DNA of 64,000 nt from an uncultured Oscillospiraceae bacterium (GTDB taxonomy: Bacteria > Bacillota > Clostridia > Oscillospirales > Ruminococcaceae). Positions within the stretch are counted from its first letter, which is position 1. Each line of letters opens with the position of its first letter. The notes below the pieces were generated by a model. It had not been told where the DNA came from. It saw only the letters and a program-made list of their open reading frames with translations, and ran no database searches. The DNA is taken from assembly GCA_958448395.1 (NCBI GenBank), contig CAUDDP010000001.1, forward strand, positions 16,058 through 80,057, written 5' to 3'. This document shows, one piece after another, positions 19,036 to 27,378 of the stretch. Position numbers and translations under genes: made by a program.

Positions 19036-19310
19036 TCAGCTTGGCGGAGGGTTATTCCCCACAGTGTGGGGAAATGTCCCGAAGGGACAAAAGGGAAGGG
19101 CATCCTCTGAACTGGGGACAAGCTGTCCCCCTTGCAGAGAAAACGAGTTGGATAAGATAACGAAATAAAGAATAAGCTGCCGCTGTCCGCCCTCTAAAAT
19201 AACAAAACGATGCAGAATGTAGAAATTTAGAGTGATTTGGCTGCAAATTTGGACACCGAAACAGGGCGGACAGCGGACACAGGCAGACAGCGTAGCGAAT
19301 CTGCCGGCGG
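19020..19310. repeat. Palindrome-rich fold-back element, MITE/REP-like
   Basis: A 290-base non-coding stretch made of nested inverted repeats: CCCCACAgTGTGGGG (19057-19071), TGTCCCgaaGGGACA (19075-19089), GGGGACA-agc-TGTCCCC (19114-19130), a perfect 14-base pair CCGCTGTCCGCCCT (19180-19193) with AGGGCGGACAGCGG (19263-19276), an inner CTCTAAA/TTTAGAG (19192-19198/19226-19232) and GGCAGA/TCTGCC (19282-19305). No protein is encoded. The density of perfect stems is far above the rest of the window and suggests a small mobile or REP-like element or a structured RNA. It lies between the HAD gene promoter and the csoR promoter. Confidence 0.6.
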
Positions 19311-19357
19311 AAGTGGGATCGTTATCCGTGAGGGAAAATACAAAATAGATTTGCGTG
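19300..19357 (+). repeat. Dispersed 58-base repeat, copy next to csoR
   Basis: From TCTGCCGGCGGAAGTGGGAT to the GATTTGCGTG end, this stretch matches 40854-40911 (opposite strand) at 49 of 58 positions by direct alignment. The first six bases are also the right arm of the last hairpin in the fold-back element, so the repeat may be one end of that element. It ends 18 bases before the csoR -35. Confidence 0.7.
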
Positions 19358-19375
19358 ATTCCTGCTGCAACCCAC

Positions 19376-19404
19376 TTGACAAATACCCCATAGGGGTATA
19401 TAAT
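19376..19404 (+). promoter_or_regulatory. csoR-copA promoter with a CsoR operator filling the spacer
   Basis: TTGACA (19376-19381), a 17-base spacer and TATAAT (19399-19404). The spacer is almost entirely the palindrome TACCCC-ata-GGGGTA (19384-19398; 17 bases with the flanking A and T). CsoR-family sites are G/C-tract inverted repeats of this TACCCC type, so apo-CsoR would be expected to block polymerase here and copper would release it. The match is seen in the sequence; the binding is inferred. Confidence 0.85.
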
Positions 19405-19434
19405 GAGAATATCGCCGAAAAGGAGGCAGATACA

Positions 19435-19749
19435 ATGGAAAAGAACACAAAAGAAACATGTCCCTGCTGTCAAAAGAAAAAGGTACGGTCAGAGGAAGAA
19501 TACACAAAACTCATCCACCGGCTGAACCGCATTGAGGGACAAATTCGAGGGATTCGTGGCATGGTGGAAAAAAGTGCATACTGTCCGGATATTCTGGTAC
19601 AGGTTGCCGCCGTCAACGCTGCCCTTCATGCATTTAATCGAGAGTTGCTGGCACAGCATATTCGCACTTGCGTTGCACAGGACATTCGAAACGGAAATGA
19701 TGAAGTCATTGAAGAATTGGTTGTCACCCTGCAAAAGCTGATGAAATGA
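19435..19749 (+). CDS. csoR: Copper-sensing transcriptional repressor CsoR
   Basis: 104 residues, all-helical CsoR/RcnR family. The Cu(I) ligands are in place: Cys50, His75 and Cys79, with the same 25/4 spacing as Cys36-His61-Cys65 of Mycobacterium tuberculosis CsoR. The helix containing HRLNRIEGQIRGIRGMVE is the family signature. An extra N-terminal TCPCC adds three more cysteines. ATG 19435 is chosen because AAAGGAGG precedes it; the frame is open far upstream but only through non-coding repeat. It is cotranscribed with copA 42 bases on and likely represses the shared promoter. Confidence 0.94.
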   Translation: MEKNTKETCPCCQKKKVRSEEEYTKLIHRLNRIEGQIRGIRGMVEKSAYCPDILVQVAAVNAALHAFNRELLAQHIRTCVAQDIRNGNDEVIEELVVTLQKLMK

Positions 19750-19791
19750 ACAGTTGCTCGCAGCCAAAATCCAGAAACGGAGGTTTTTGTT

Positions 19792-22305
19792 ATGAAAAAA
19801 GAACGGTATTCCGTCACAGGCATGACATGCAGTGCATGCAGTGCCCATGTACAAAAAGCAGTTGCCGCAGTAAACGGTGTGCAGTCTGTACAGGTCAACC
19901 TGCTCCAAAACAATATGACAGTGGAATTTGACGAAACAATAGCGACACCAGAGGCTATTTTTTCTGCGGTCAAAAAAGCTGGGTATGGGGCAGCTCCCTT
20001 CTCACAATCCACTACAGGAACCAACACCACCAATCCCCAGCCAGTTGTTTCTGCACATGCAGAACGAAATCGGTTGATTTGCTCTATCATTTTCTTAGTG
20101 CCATTGTTCTATATCGGAATGGGGCATATGATTGGTTTTCCGCTGCCTTCTTTTCTACAAGGACATAGCAGTATGATGCTGATTGCCTTAATAGAACTGG
20201 TTTTAGTAATTCCGATTCTCTTCCTCAACCGAAAATATTTTATCAAAGGGACAACAACATTGCTTCACGGTGCTCCAACCATGGATACCCTAATTGCACT
20301 TGGTGCAGCAGCTTCATTCTGCTACAGTCTTTATGCAACCTTTGCCATTGCCTACGATATGGGGCAAATGGACATGGATGCTGCACATAGTCACATGAAC
20401 CAACTCTATTATGAATCAGCCGGTATGATTTTAACGCTGATTTCGCTCGGTAAATTTTTAGAGGTGCGTTCTAAAGCAAAAACAACAGATGCCATTTCTT
20501 CGCTGGTCAAACTGACACCACAAACTGCTCTGGTGCGGCGAAATGGCATCGAACAGGAAATTCCAACTGCTTCTATTCGGGTAGGTGATACCATTTTAGT
20601 GAAAACCGGTGCTGCCATTCCGGCAGACGGTACAGTTCTCACGGGACAAGGTTCTGTGGATGAATCTGCTCTAACCGGAGAAAGTCTGCCAGTTGAAAAG
20701 CAAGCCGGTGACCGCATTCTCAGTGCAACTGTCTGCCATTCCGGCTATCTGGAATATCGTGCCGAACAAGTCGGTGCAGATACGACTCTTTCCCAGATTA
20801 TAAAACTGGTAGAAGAAGCCGGCAGTTCCAAAGCACCAATTGCCCGTCTGGCAGATAAAATCAGCGGTGTATTTGTACCAATTGTCATTGGCATTGCCAT
20901 TGTTACCTTGATTGTCTGGCTGCTCACAGGAAATCCCTTCGGCATGGCATTAAAAGCAGCTGTTTCGGTACTGGTCATTTCCTGTCCGTGTGCATTGGGA
21001 CTTGCCACACCAACAGCGATTATGGTTGGAACAGGACAAGGTGCCAAGAACGGCATTCTGATCAAATCCGCCGAAAGTCTGGAAACCGCACACAGCGTGA
21101 AAACCGTGGTACTGGATAAGACTGGCACCTTGACAGAAGGCATTCCAACCGTCATGGATGTACTGCCAGAAGAAACGGCTTCCACAAATGAACTGCTTGC
21201 CATTGCCTATGCTCTGGAGCAGCCGTCTGAACATCCGCTTGCTGCTGCCATTGCAGCGTATTGTAAGAACCATGACGTTCCACTGCAAACAGTAGAACAG
21301 TTTAAACAAACTGCCGGACAAGGTGTCTCTGGTATTGTCAATGGCATGTACTGCCTCGGTGGAAACCGTAAAATGATGCAGGAAAACGGCATTGCTCTGC
21401 CAAACGCTGCAAAACAGGATGCCTTTGCAAAAGAGGGAAAAACACCGCTTTATTTTGCTGCAAATGGAAACCTGCTTGGTATACTGACCGCTGCTGACCC
21501 AATTCGGCAGACCAGCCGCACAGCAGTGACTGCCATGCAGAAAATGGGGCTGGATGTCATTTTACTAACCGGCGACAACCAACTGACCGCAGAAGCCATT
21601 GCAAAACAAGCTGGCATTTCGCATGTCATTGCAGATGTTTTACCACAGGACAAGGCAATGCAGGTAAAGAAACTGCAAGCAGATGGAAAAAAGACTGCTA
21701 TGATTGGAGATGGCATTAACGATGCACCTGCACTGGCACAGGCAGATGTTGGGATTGCCATTGGTGCCGGAACCGATGCTGCCATTGCATCTGCTGATAT
21801 TGTGCTGATGCGAAATGATTTACAGGACGCTGTCACTGCGATTCAACTGAGCCGTGCCACTATCCGCAACATCAAGGAAAACTTATTCTGGGCATTTATC
21901 TATAATCTCATTGGCATTCCGATTGCTGCTGGTGTATTCTATCCTATTTTAGGATGGGAGCTGAATCCCATGTTCGGTGCAGCAGCTATGAGCTTTAGTT
22001 CCGTCTTTGTCGTCAGCAATGCCCTTCGATTAAAACGATTCCGTCCATTTGGCACGAAAAAAACAGATGCTGCACCAGAAACAAAAATACCTGCTGATGA
22101 AGAAACCATTGTACAGATTAAGGGGATGATGTGTGAACACTGCGTCGCCGCTGTTACAAAGGCATTGCAAGGGTTGAATGGTGTAGAAACTGTACGTGTT
22201 GTACTGACAGAAAATCGTGCCTACCTGAAAGGCAATGTCTCAGAAGAATCTATTCGGCAAGCAATCCAAGAAGCTGGATATAAGGTGACAAAAATACAAA
22301 GATAA
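19792..22305 (+). CDS. copA: Copper-exporting P1B-type ATPase CopA
   Basis: Membrane pump that exports Cu(I) using ATP. 837 residues. An N-terminal HMA domain carries [11 protein letters not shown]; then eight membrane segments, the actuator TGES, the membrane CPC motif (about 397-399, the P1B-1 copper/silver signature), phosphorylation DKTGT (about 441), the HP dipeptide in SEHPLAAA and the hinge GDGINDAPA (about 640). A second HMA domain, with [10 protein letters not shown], forms the C-terminus (about 765-837), an arrangement seen in some clostridial pumps. A consensus ribosome site precedes it; it shares the csoR promoter. A strong terminator follows. Confidence 0.96.
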   Translation: MKKERYSVTGMTCSACSAHVQKAVAAVNGVQSVQVNLLQNNMTVEFDETIATPEAIFSAVKKAGYGAAPFSQSTTGTNTTNPQPVVSAHAERNRLICSIIFLVPLFYIGMGHMIGFPLPSFLQGHSSMMLIALIELVLVIPILFLNRKYFIKGTTTLLHGAPTMDTLIALGAAASFCYSLYATFAIAYDMGQMDMDAAHSHMNQLYYESAGMILTLISLGKFLEVRSKAKTTDAISSLVKLTPQTALVRRNGIEQEIPTASIRVGDTILVKTGAAIPADGTVLTGQGSVDESALTGESLPVEKQAGDRILSATVCHSGYLEYRAEQVGADTTLSQIIKLVEEAGSSKAPIARLADKISGVFVPIVIGIAIVTLIVWLLTGNPFGMALKAAVSVLVISCPCALGLATPTAIMVGTGQGAKNGILIKSAESLETAHSVKTVVLDKTGTLTEGIPTVMDVLPEETASTNELLAIAYALEQPSEHPLAAAIAAYCKNHDVPLQTVEQFKQTAGQGVSGIVNGMYCLGGNRKMMQENGIALPNAAKQDAFAKEGKTPLYFAANGNLLGILTAADPIRQTSRTAVTAMQKMGLDVILLTGDNQLTAEAIAKQAGISHVIADVLPQDKAMQVKKLQADGKKTAMIGDGINDAPALAQADVGIAIGAGTDAAIASADIVLMRNDLQDAVTAIQLSRATIRNIKENLFWAFIYNLIGIPIAAGVFYPILGWELNPMFGAAAMSFSSVFVVSNALRLKRFRPFGTKKTDAAPETKIPADEETIVQIKGMMCEHCVAAVTKALQGLNGVETVRVVLTENRAYLKGNVSEESIRQAIQEAGYKVTKIQR

Positions 22306-22317
22306 TAGAATTGATAG

Positions 22318-22353
22318 AAAAGCGGCTTGTTTGCATGAAACAAGCCGCTTTTT
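22318..22353. terminator. Bidirectional terminator between copA and the CPBP gene
   Basis: AAGCGGCTTGTTT-gcatg-AAACAAGCCGCTT is a perfect stem of about 13 base pairs with a 5-base loop, flanked by T-runs on the plus strand and a shorter one on the minus strand. It ends both convergent transcripts. Confidence 0.9.
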
Positions 22354-22365
22354 AGTGTTTTAATT

Positions 22366-23376
22366 TTATCCAATTGCATTCAAAATGGTTAACGCAAGCA
22401 ATCCCACTATACAGATTACAGTAACAGGTGCTGTCAAGTAAACCAATGTTTTCTTTCCCCCGCTCACCTGTGGAACGGTGTTCTCCAATCGGAACGTTTC
22501 CCGATGCTTTGCCAGCTCGATGATAAACAGAACAACTCCTGTAATCACCAGCCCCATTACCAGTATTCCCATCAATCCAATGATTGCAAATTGTCCCATA
22601 TGTTCCAAAACATACGTCGATTCCATATTGCTGGTATTGCTCATATCAATACCACTTATCGCAATCGACTGTATCGCACCGATAAAATTCATAATAAAGT
22701 GCACGATCATTGCTGGCAAAACGGAACGAGTCTTTGCGGTCAAGAATGCTACACAAATGCCCAGCGTTGCTGTATAGATAGTTTGTGCATAGTTGCCATG
22801 CCACAATCCAAAGAAAATACCAGTCATAATCACAGCAAACCATCCACCAAACCGTTCTGCATTGCGGAACAGCGTTGCACGGAACAGCATTTCTTCAAAA
22901 ATCGGGGCTAAGATTGCAAATGCAAGAAAGTTAGTGAGATAGCCGAGCCAGTTTTGTTCTGCTACCATAGAAGGAGCATGTAGTTCCATACCTGTCAGCA
23001 TTTGCATGATATTGAAAAAGATGCTGCTGAAAAAAGAGGCTGCATAAATCAACCCCAATGCAATCAAACACCAGCGTATCAACTGACCAGCTGTTGCCTG
23101 TGGTTTGCAGTAACTGTCCTTCAGCTTCCAGCCGATTTTTCTGCCCAGAACAGCACGGAAAATCAGAAGCAGCAACGGTACAACAATCACATATTGGAAG
23201 AGAAAGATACAAATCTGACAAAACGCCGTATAATATGTCCCCGTTTCATTCATCACCTTCGGCAAAAGCAGACGGATTACAGATGAACCGCTGAGCACCA
23301 ATACATAAAATAATATCAGTAAAAGCGAATTGGCATTCGACGCTTTTCGTAATGCTTTTTTAAGATTTTGTTCCAT
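22366..23376 (-). CDS. CPBP (CAAX/Abi-type) intramembrane glutamic protease
   Basis: 336 residues, about eight membrane segments. The catalytic signature is present: EEMLFRATLF (EExxxR) near residue 165, GLWHGNY (FxxxH type) about 35 residues later and HFIMNF (HxxxN). Family members process prenylated or signalling membrane proteins or give bacteriocin self-immunity. The gene is the last of the GntR-ABC operon, 3 bases after a permease gene, so a role linked to that transporter (peptide handling or stress adaptation) is plausible but not shown. Confidence 0.88.
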   Translation of the reverse strand: MEQNLKKALRKASNANSLLLILFYVLVLSGSSVIRLLLPKVMNETGTYYTAFCQICIFLFQYVIVVPLLLLIFRAVLGRKIGWKLKDSYCKPQATAGQLIRWCLIALGLIYAASFFSSIFFNIMQMLTGMELHAPSMVAEQNWLGYLTNFLAFAILAPIFEEMLFRATLFRNAERFGGWFAVIMTGIFFGLWHGNYAQTIYTATLGICVAFLTAKTRSVLPAMIVHFIMNFIGAIQSIAISGIDMSNTSNMESTYVLEHMGQFAIIGLMGILVMGLVITGVVLFIIELAKHRETFRLENTVPQVSGGKKTLVYLTAPVTVICIVGLLALTILNAIG

Positions 23377-23379
23377 AAC

Positions 23380-23988
23380 TTAATACTCCTTTTTTTCCAT
23401 TGATTTTGTAGAACAGAAAATCGAAATCGGCAGTATCAGCAATACAGCAGCCAAAATACCTGCCAAAGCCATTCCATTCACATTTGGCAGCTCCATTTCA
23501 GCACCACTGAAGAGACCAATCAGACCACCAAATCCACCGCAAAGAATCATAAAAACAATTTTCCCCTTCTGATAGCCAATCTTATAATATAATGGTAATA
23601 GAATGCACTGTACAATCACACCGCACAAAACGAAAAATACACAATTTTCCAGGTGAACAGCATCTTTCGTCAACCACAACAGAATTGCACTGCAACATAC
23701 ACATGTCAGCACAGAAAAGACTATCAGCAGAATATACTTTTCTAACACCATCTGTTTCCGGCTGCATGGCAGAGAAAACAGCCACGGCAGGGTATTTTCC
23801 TGTTGTTCCTGTGCCAGTGTAGAACAAGGAAGCAGTGTGAAAAAAACGGGCAGCATCGTAATAAAGTTCAGTGGGAAATGATCATTTCCGCTGCGAATGG
23901 AAAAAATCAGAAAAACAGCAAAAATAGCACCCAGCATGACAAATTGCATACGTAATATCTTAAAGTCCTTCCAGATTAGACCAAACAT
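23380..23988 (-). CDS. ABC-2 type membrane permease, second subunit
   Basis: 202 residues with six hydrophobic segments, beginning MFGLIWKDFKILRMQF, which resembles ABC-2 permeases of the PF13346 group. It has the QEQQENTLPWLFSLPCSRKQMVLEKY cytoplasmic stretch (EExxxt then P-xSRxxxxxxK pattern) shared with the neighbouring permease. ATG 23988 follows AAGGAG; the longer frame reads into the upstream gene. It pairs with the 24002-24646 permease and the ATPase at 24643-25500 to form one transporter; the substrate is unknown. Confidence 0.82.
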   Translation of the reverse strand: MFGLIWKDFKILRMQFVMLGAIFAVFLIFSIRSGNDHFPLNFITMLPVFFTLLPCSTLAQEQQENTLPWLFSLPCSRKQMVLEKYILLIVFSVLTCVCCSAILLWLTKDAVHLENCVFFVLCGVIVQCILLPLYYKIGYQKGKIVFMILCGGFGGLIGLFSGAEMELPNVNGMALAGILAAVLLILPISIFCSTKSMEKKEY

Positions 23989-24001
23989 AATCAACCTCTC
24001 C

Positions 24002-24646
24002 TTAAAAATCTTTTTTCTGATATTGTAAGATACTAATGCAGATAGAAACAATGTGTAATATTATAAGAATGGCTACTATAATACCAATGAGTGCATAGCC
24101 TGAAATAGGCAGCATCCGCAGACTTTTTCCCAATTGCTCTCCCATTCCTGAACCGCCAATACCAATCAATGCACCGATGATGAGAAGAACAATCGCACCA
24201 CGCTGTGCCCCGAGCCAAATGGAAAGCGGTATATAAATCGTATTGAACAACAAAATAATACCAATAGAAAATAGCATTATTTCCATTCCGCTTTGCAAAA
24301 TGGCGAATAACAACAAGGTATAGCCACCAACTACTGCCGCACAAATCCATGTGACAACATAATTGACCAGTGCAACCTGTTTCCGTGTAACAGGAAGTAT
24401 CATCAGCAAGTCTGCATTTTTTTCCTGTTCTTCTGTTTGCAGCATAAAAATAGGAATCATGCCAGAATAGATGGAAAGAAATCCAATGGCAAAGCCAAAA
24501 TAATAGTGATCACCATCTCCTGCATGTGTAATGGTACAAATAATCCCTACCGTCAGCACGACTGCCGCTGTAATCAACAGCACCCAGATCAATGCTTTGA
24601 ACTGTTTCCAGAGAACCCGAAAGCGATACCAGAGTAGTGTACTCAT
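24002..24646 (-). CDS. ABC-2 type membrane permease, first subunit
   Basis: 214 residues with six membrane segments. A TEEQEKNADLLMILPVTRKQ loop matches the cytoplasmic motif of small ABC-2 permeases that work with a GntR regulator, as in the Bacillus Ytr-type systems. Its ATG overlaps the stop of the ATPase gene by 4 bases (ATGA), implying coupled translation and a fixed complex. The transported substrate is not evident. Confidence 0.85.
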   Translation of the reverse strand: MSTLLWYRFRVLWKQFKALIWVLLITAAVVLTVGIICTITHAGDGDHYYFGFAIGFLSIYSGMIPIFMLQTEEQEKNADLLMILPVTRKQVALVNYVVTWICAAVVGGYTLLLFAILQSGMEIMLFSIGIILLFNTIYIPLSIWLGAQRGAIVLLIIGALIGIGGSGMGEQLGKSLRMLPISGYALIGIIVAILIILHIVSICISILQYQKKDF

Positions 24647-25500
24647 TTTGCACTTCCTCCTGCATACTTAGTTAGAAAAATCATAATATCCTCAATGCCA
24701 ATCGGTTCTGCCTGTATCGAAGACGGCAGCATTTCTCGTTTGCAAAGCAATTCCACATGATATGGTGTATCCCGTTTTCCACAAATTGCTTCCTTTGGCA
24801 AACTGTTTGCTGTTTCCGCACTGCATTGTACCATGCAGTAAGTATCCAGCAAGGTATCCCGTTCCATACTAAACAACAGCTTTCCCTGATGCAAAAATGT
24901 CACATAGTCGCAGATTTTTTCCAGATCACTGATAATATGCGAAGAAATCAGCACAGCATGTTCTCCATCGCTGACAAACTCCCGGAATACGTCCAGAATT
25001 TCTTCCCGCACCATTGGATCCAGCCCGGCGGTAACTTCATCCAGAATCAACAGCTTGGGATGATGGGAAAGTGCAGCCGCAACAGCAAGCTTTTTTTTCA
25101 TGCCCATAGAAAACTCTTTAAACTTTTTCTTCTCCGGCAGTTGAAATCGTTCTATGTATTGCCAGTATAAATCAGCATCCCAGTTGGTATAAATCCGTTT
25201 CAGCATCTGATTGACATCATTTGTATTAAAACTTTGCGGAAAATTTGCCGTATCCAGTACCACGCCAATTTCCTGCTTCAAAGCTGCATTTTCCACCGTT
25301 GCATCCTGTCCCAATATAGTAATGCTTCCGCTGTCTGGATAGACCAGATGCAACATAGACTTCATAACGGTTGTTTTTCCTGCACCGTTCTCTCCAATAA
25401 AGCCCATGACATATCCCATTGGCAGGGAAAAGCTTACATGATCCAGTTCAAATTTCGGATATTGCTTGCACAAGTCTGTCAGTTCGATTGCGTATTGCAT
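24643..25500 (-). CDS. ABC transporter ATP-binding protein
   Basis: 285 residues. Walker A GENGAGKTT at residues 36-44, a Q-loop region, signature FSMGMKKKLAVAAAL (a degenerate LSGGQ, usual in BcrA/YtrB-type ATPases), Walker B LLILDEVTAGLDP and switch His in LISSHI. A C-terminal extension of about 80 residues follows. The gene overlaps the GntR gene upstream and the first permease downstream, so the four genes are translated as a unit. Comparable systems respond to wall-active or membrane-active compounds; that is only an analogy here. Confidence 0.93.
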   Translation of the reverse strand: MQYAIELTDLCKQYPKFELDHVSFSLPMGYVMGFIGENGAGKTTVMKSMLHLVYPDSGSITILGQDATVENAALKQEIGVVLDTANFPQSFNTNDVNQMLKRIYTNWDADLYWQYIERFQLPEKKKFKEFSMGMKKKLAVAAALSHHPKLLILDEVTAGLDPMVREEILDVFREFVSDGEHAVLISSHIISDLEKICDYVTFLHQGKLLFSMERDTLLDTYCMVQCSAETANSLPKEAICGKRDTPYHVELLCKREMLPSSIQAEPIGIEDIMIFLTKYAGGSAK

Positions 25501-25877
25501 GATGAATCCTCCTCAAAAATTATATTCAGCATTTCCTGTAAATCTGTTTTAGAAAGACCACAGCCTTTTGCCAGTTCTGCAATGGCTTCCACATGCTCCT
25601 CAATTTGCCGCAGCCATTCCTCTCTTAGTACCTCCATGTTTTTTCTGGCAACAAACACACCCTTGCCAGCAATGGTATAAACAAACCCATCCCGTTCCAA
25701 TTCTTCATAAGCACGTTTCGTTGTAATAATACTAATACGAAGTTCCTTCGCCAAACTGCGAATAGAAGGCAGTATCGTATCTTCTGTTAACGAACCGCTA
25801 ATAATTTGTTCCTTAATTTGCTGATAAATTTGCTGATAAATCGGCGTAGCAGTGTTGTTGCGAATCATCAGCTGCAT
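25479..25877 (-). CDS. GntR-family (YtrA subfamily) repressor
   Basis: 132 residues: an N-terminal winged helix (IYQQIYQQIKEQIISGSL then LPSIRSLAKELRISIITTKRAYEELERDGFV) and a short C-terminal helical tail without a ligand-binding domain, typical of YtrA proteins that control an adjacent ABC transporter. ATG 25877 is preferred because GGAGGA is 6 bases upstream; the ATG two codons earlier abuts it. Its promoter region contains an inverted repeat likely bound by the protein itself. It overlaps the ATPase gene by 22 bases. Confidence 0.92.
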   Translation of the reverse strand: MQLMIRNNTATPIYQQIYQQIKEQIISGSLTEDTILPSIRSLAKELRISIITTKRAYEELERDGFVYTIAGKGVFVARKNMEVLREEWLRQIEEHVEAIAELAKGCGLSKTDLQEMLNIIFEEDSSCNTQSN

Positions 25878-25890
25878 GTGCATTCCTCCT

Positions 25891-25937
25891 TATCTACCGT
25901 ATATATACAGTATACACAGTAGATACAGTTTTGTCAA
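25891..25937 (-). promoter_or_regulatory. Promoter and candidate operator of the GntR-ABC operon
   Basis: Minus-strand TTGACA (25932-25937), 17-base spacer, TATACT (25909-25914). Arms TATCTAC (25891-25897) and GTAGATA (25919-25925) form a perfect inverted repeat straddling the -10, with an AT-rich TATATATAC/GTATA core. Placement over the -10 fits autorepression by the YtrA-type regulator. Confidence 0.8.
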
Positions 25938-25967
25938 TGGGGATGCTCTACAATTTACAATTTATTC

Positions 25968-26008
25968 AAAAAAGCGGCAACCTGCAAATATCATTACAGG
26001 TTGCCGCT
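25968..26008 (-). terminator. Terminator after the S41 protease gene
   Basis: AGCGGCAACCTG and CAGGTTGCCGCT (25973-25984/25997-26008) form a perfect 12-base stem with a 12-base loop; on the minus strand it is followed by six T. It lies 70 bases after the S41 gene stop. Confidence 0.88.
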
Positions 26009-26078
26009 CCTATTTACGCACATTTTTTGGAATAAATTGTAAAAAATTACTTGCAACTTGCAAACACACGCATCATAC

Positions 26079-27263
26079 TCAATGCATTTGCGTTTCCAGC
26101 AGTTCCATTGCTTGTTTCAACTGTGTATCATTGTCTGGATTGGGATGGTCAAAGTCAATCGTTTCATAATCTTCCTGAATGATCACATCCGGTGTAATAC
26201 CGACCTTATGATAGCATTCACCCTTAGTGGTTTGGTAGGTAGCAACCGTCAAGGTGACTGCACCACCGTCTTTCATCTCCACAGTATTCTGCATAATCCC
26301 TTTCCCAAACGTCTGTTCTCCAATAACTTCAGCCTTACCAAAATCCTTTAAAGAAGCCGTAAATAGCTCTGCGGCACTCGCTGTATTGCCGTTGACCAAT
26401 ACCATCATAGGCAGCTGCAATTCATTCGCATCCGAATGTACTAAAAGCTTTGTTTCCCCATTGTTATACGTTGCTGTTGCAATATCGCCTTCCGGTAATA
26501 AGGGATCCACAATCCTTTCCAGCGCAGCAACCAGCCCACCGCCATTTTCTCGCACATCAAATACGAGTGCCTTCGCACCACCTTTCAACAAGTTTTGCAA
26601 GGCTGCTTGAAACTGCTCTACTGTATTTTCCTTAAAGGATGCAATCCGAATATAGCCAACTTGGTTCTCCAACATGACACCATAAGCAGAAATAAGCTCT
26701 ATTTCCTTTCGCAAAACTGTTTTTTTCAACTCTGTCTCTCCACGCTGCACAGTCAATTCCACACTGGTATCCACCTCGCCACGGACACGATTGACTGCCT
26801 CCTGATAGCCAAGGTCGGCAACTGTCTCATCATCTACAGCTGTAATTACATCATCTGTCTGTAAACCTGCCAGCTTTGCCGGTGACGGATCTTCCAAGGA
26901 GATAATTTGCAAACCACTGCCGTCCTCTGTCAACGTAACTGTAACACCAATGCCAACAGAGACACCTGCCTCATTGCTTTGCCACTGCTGATATTCCCCC
27001 GGTGTCAAATAACCGGAATACGGATCTTCCAATGCACTCACATAACCTTTTAAGGCACCGTCCATCAATGTTTCCGTATCCACTTCTTCATAATAATCCG
27101 ACTCCACAACTTGCTCCAGATTTTCCAACCGTTCACAGTCCCCCAAGGCAGTCTGTGTTGCCTTTAACGCCACACCCAGACGATATGCCAACAGGCTCAT
27201 AAACACTGCAAACGCAAGCAGTACGCCGATCAGCATTCGTTTCCAAAAGATATTCCACCGCAT
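26079..27263 (-). CDS. C-terminal processing peptidase, S41 family, membrane-anchored
   Basis: 394 residues: one N-terminal membrane anchor (about 10-30), a PDZ domain (about 90-175, with GIGVTV and PSPAKLAGLQTDDVI) and the S41 protease core. Catalytic Ser is in NGNTASAAE (about 292) and Lys in TFGKG (about 319). CtpA/CtpB-type proteases act outside the membrane on substrates such as wall hydrolases or sporulation regulators. The place right after the FtsEX-M23 genes suggests it could process that hydrolase. A terminator-like hairpin lies directly before its ribosome site, so its expression may depend on readthrough. Confidence 0.93.
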   Translation of the reverse strand: MRWNIFWKRMLIGVLLAFAVFMSLLAYRLGVALKATQTALGDCERLENLEQVVESDYYEEVDTETLMDGALKGYVSALEDPYSGYLTPGEYQQWQSNEAGVSVGIGVTVTLTEDGSGLQIISLEDPSPAKLAGLQTDDVITAVDDETVADLGYQEAVNRVRGEVDTSVELTVQRGETELKKTVLRKEIELISAYGVMLENQVGYIRIASFKENTVEQFQAALQNLLKGGAKALVFDVRENGGGLVAALERIVDPLLPEGDIATATYNNGETKLLVHSDANELQLPMMVLVNGNTASAAELFTASLKDFGKAEVIGEQTFGKGIMQNTVEMKDGGAVTLTVATYQTTKGECYHKVGITPDVIIQEDYETIDFDHPNPDNDTQLKQAMELLETQMH

Positions 27264-27280
27264 TACATCCCATTCCTTTC

Positions 27281-27326
27281 TAAAAAACAGAGCAGAACGA
27301 CTGTTTTTTCAGCCCCCCTGCTCTGT
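27281..27326 (-). terminator. Hairpin terminator between the M23 and S41 genes
   Basis: ACAGAGCAG (27287-27295) and CTGCTCTGT (27318-27326) pair perfectly; on the minus strand the stem is followed by TTTTTT. The T-run ends only a few bases before the S41 ribosome site and no promoter fits between them. Confidence 0.75.
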
Positions 27327-27378
27327 CCTGATATCATATTCTATTCCAAAATAACCGTTTTATGTCGCTTCTAACTAA

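Noticed and set aside
19237..19434. 66-codon N-terminal extension of CsoR
   Set aside because: Reads through the repeat and the promoter/operator; CsoR proteins start near the ATG at 19435, which has its own AAAGGAGG.
19036..19473. 145-codon minus-strand frame upstream of HAD
   Set aside because: Runs through the palindrome-rich element and the csoR promoter; no homology or ribosome site.
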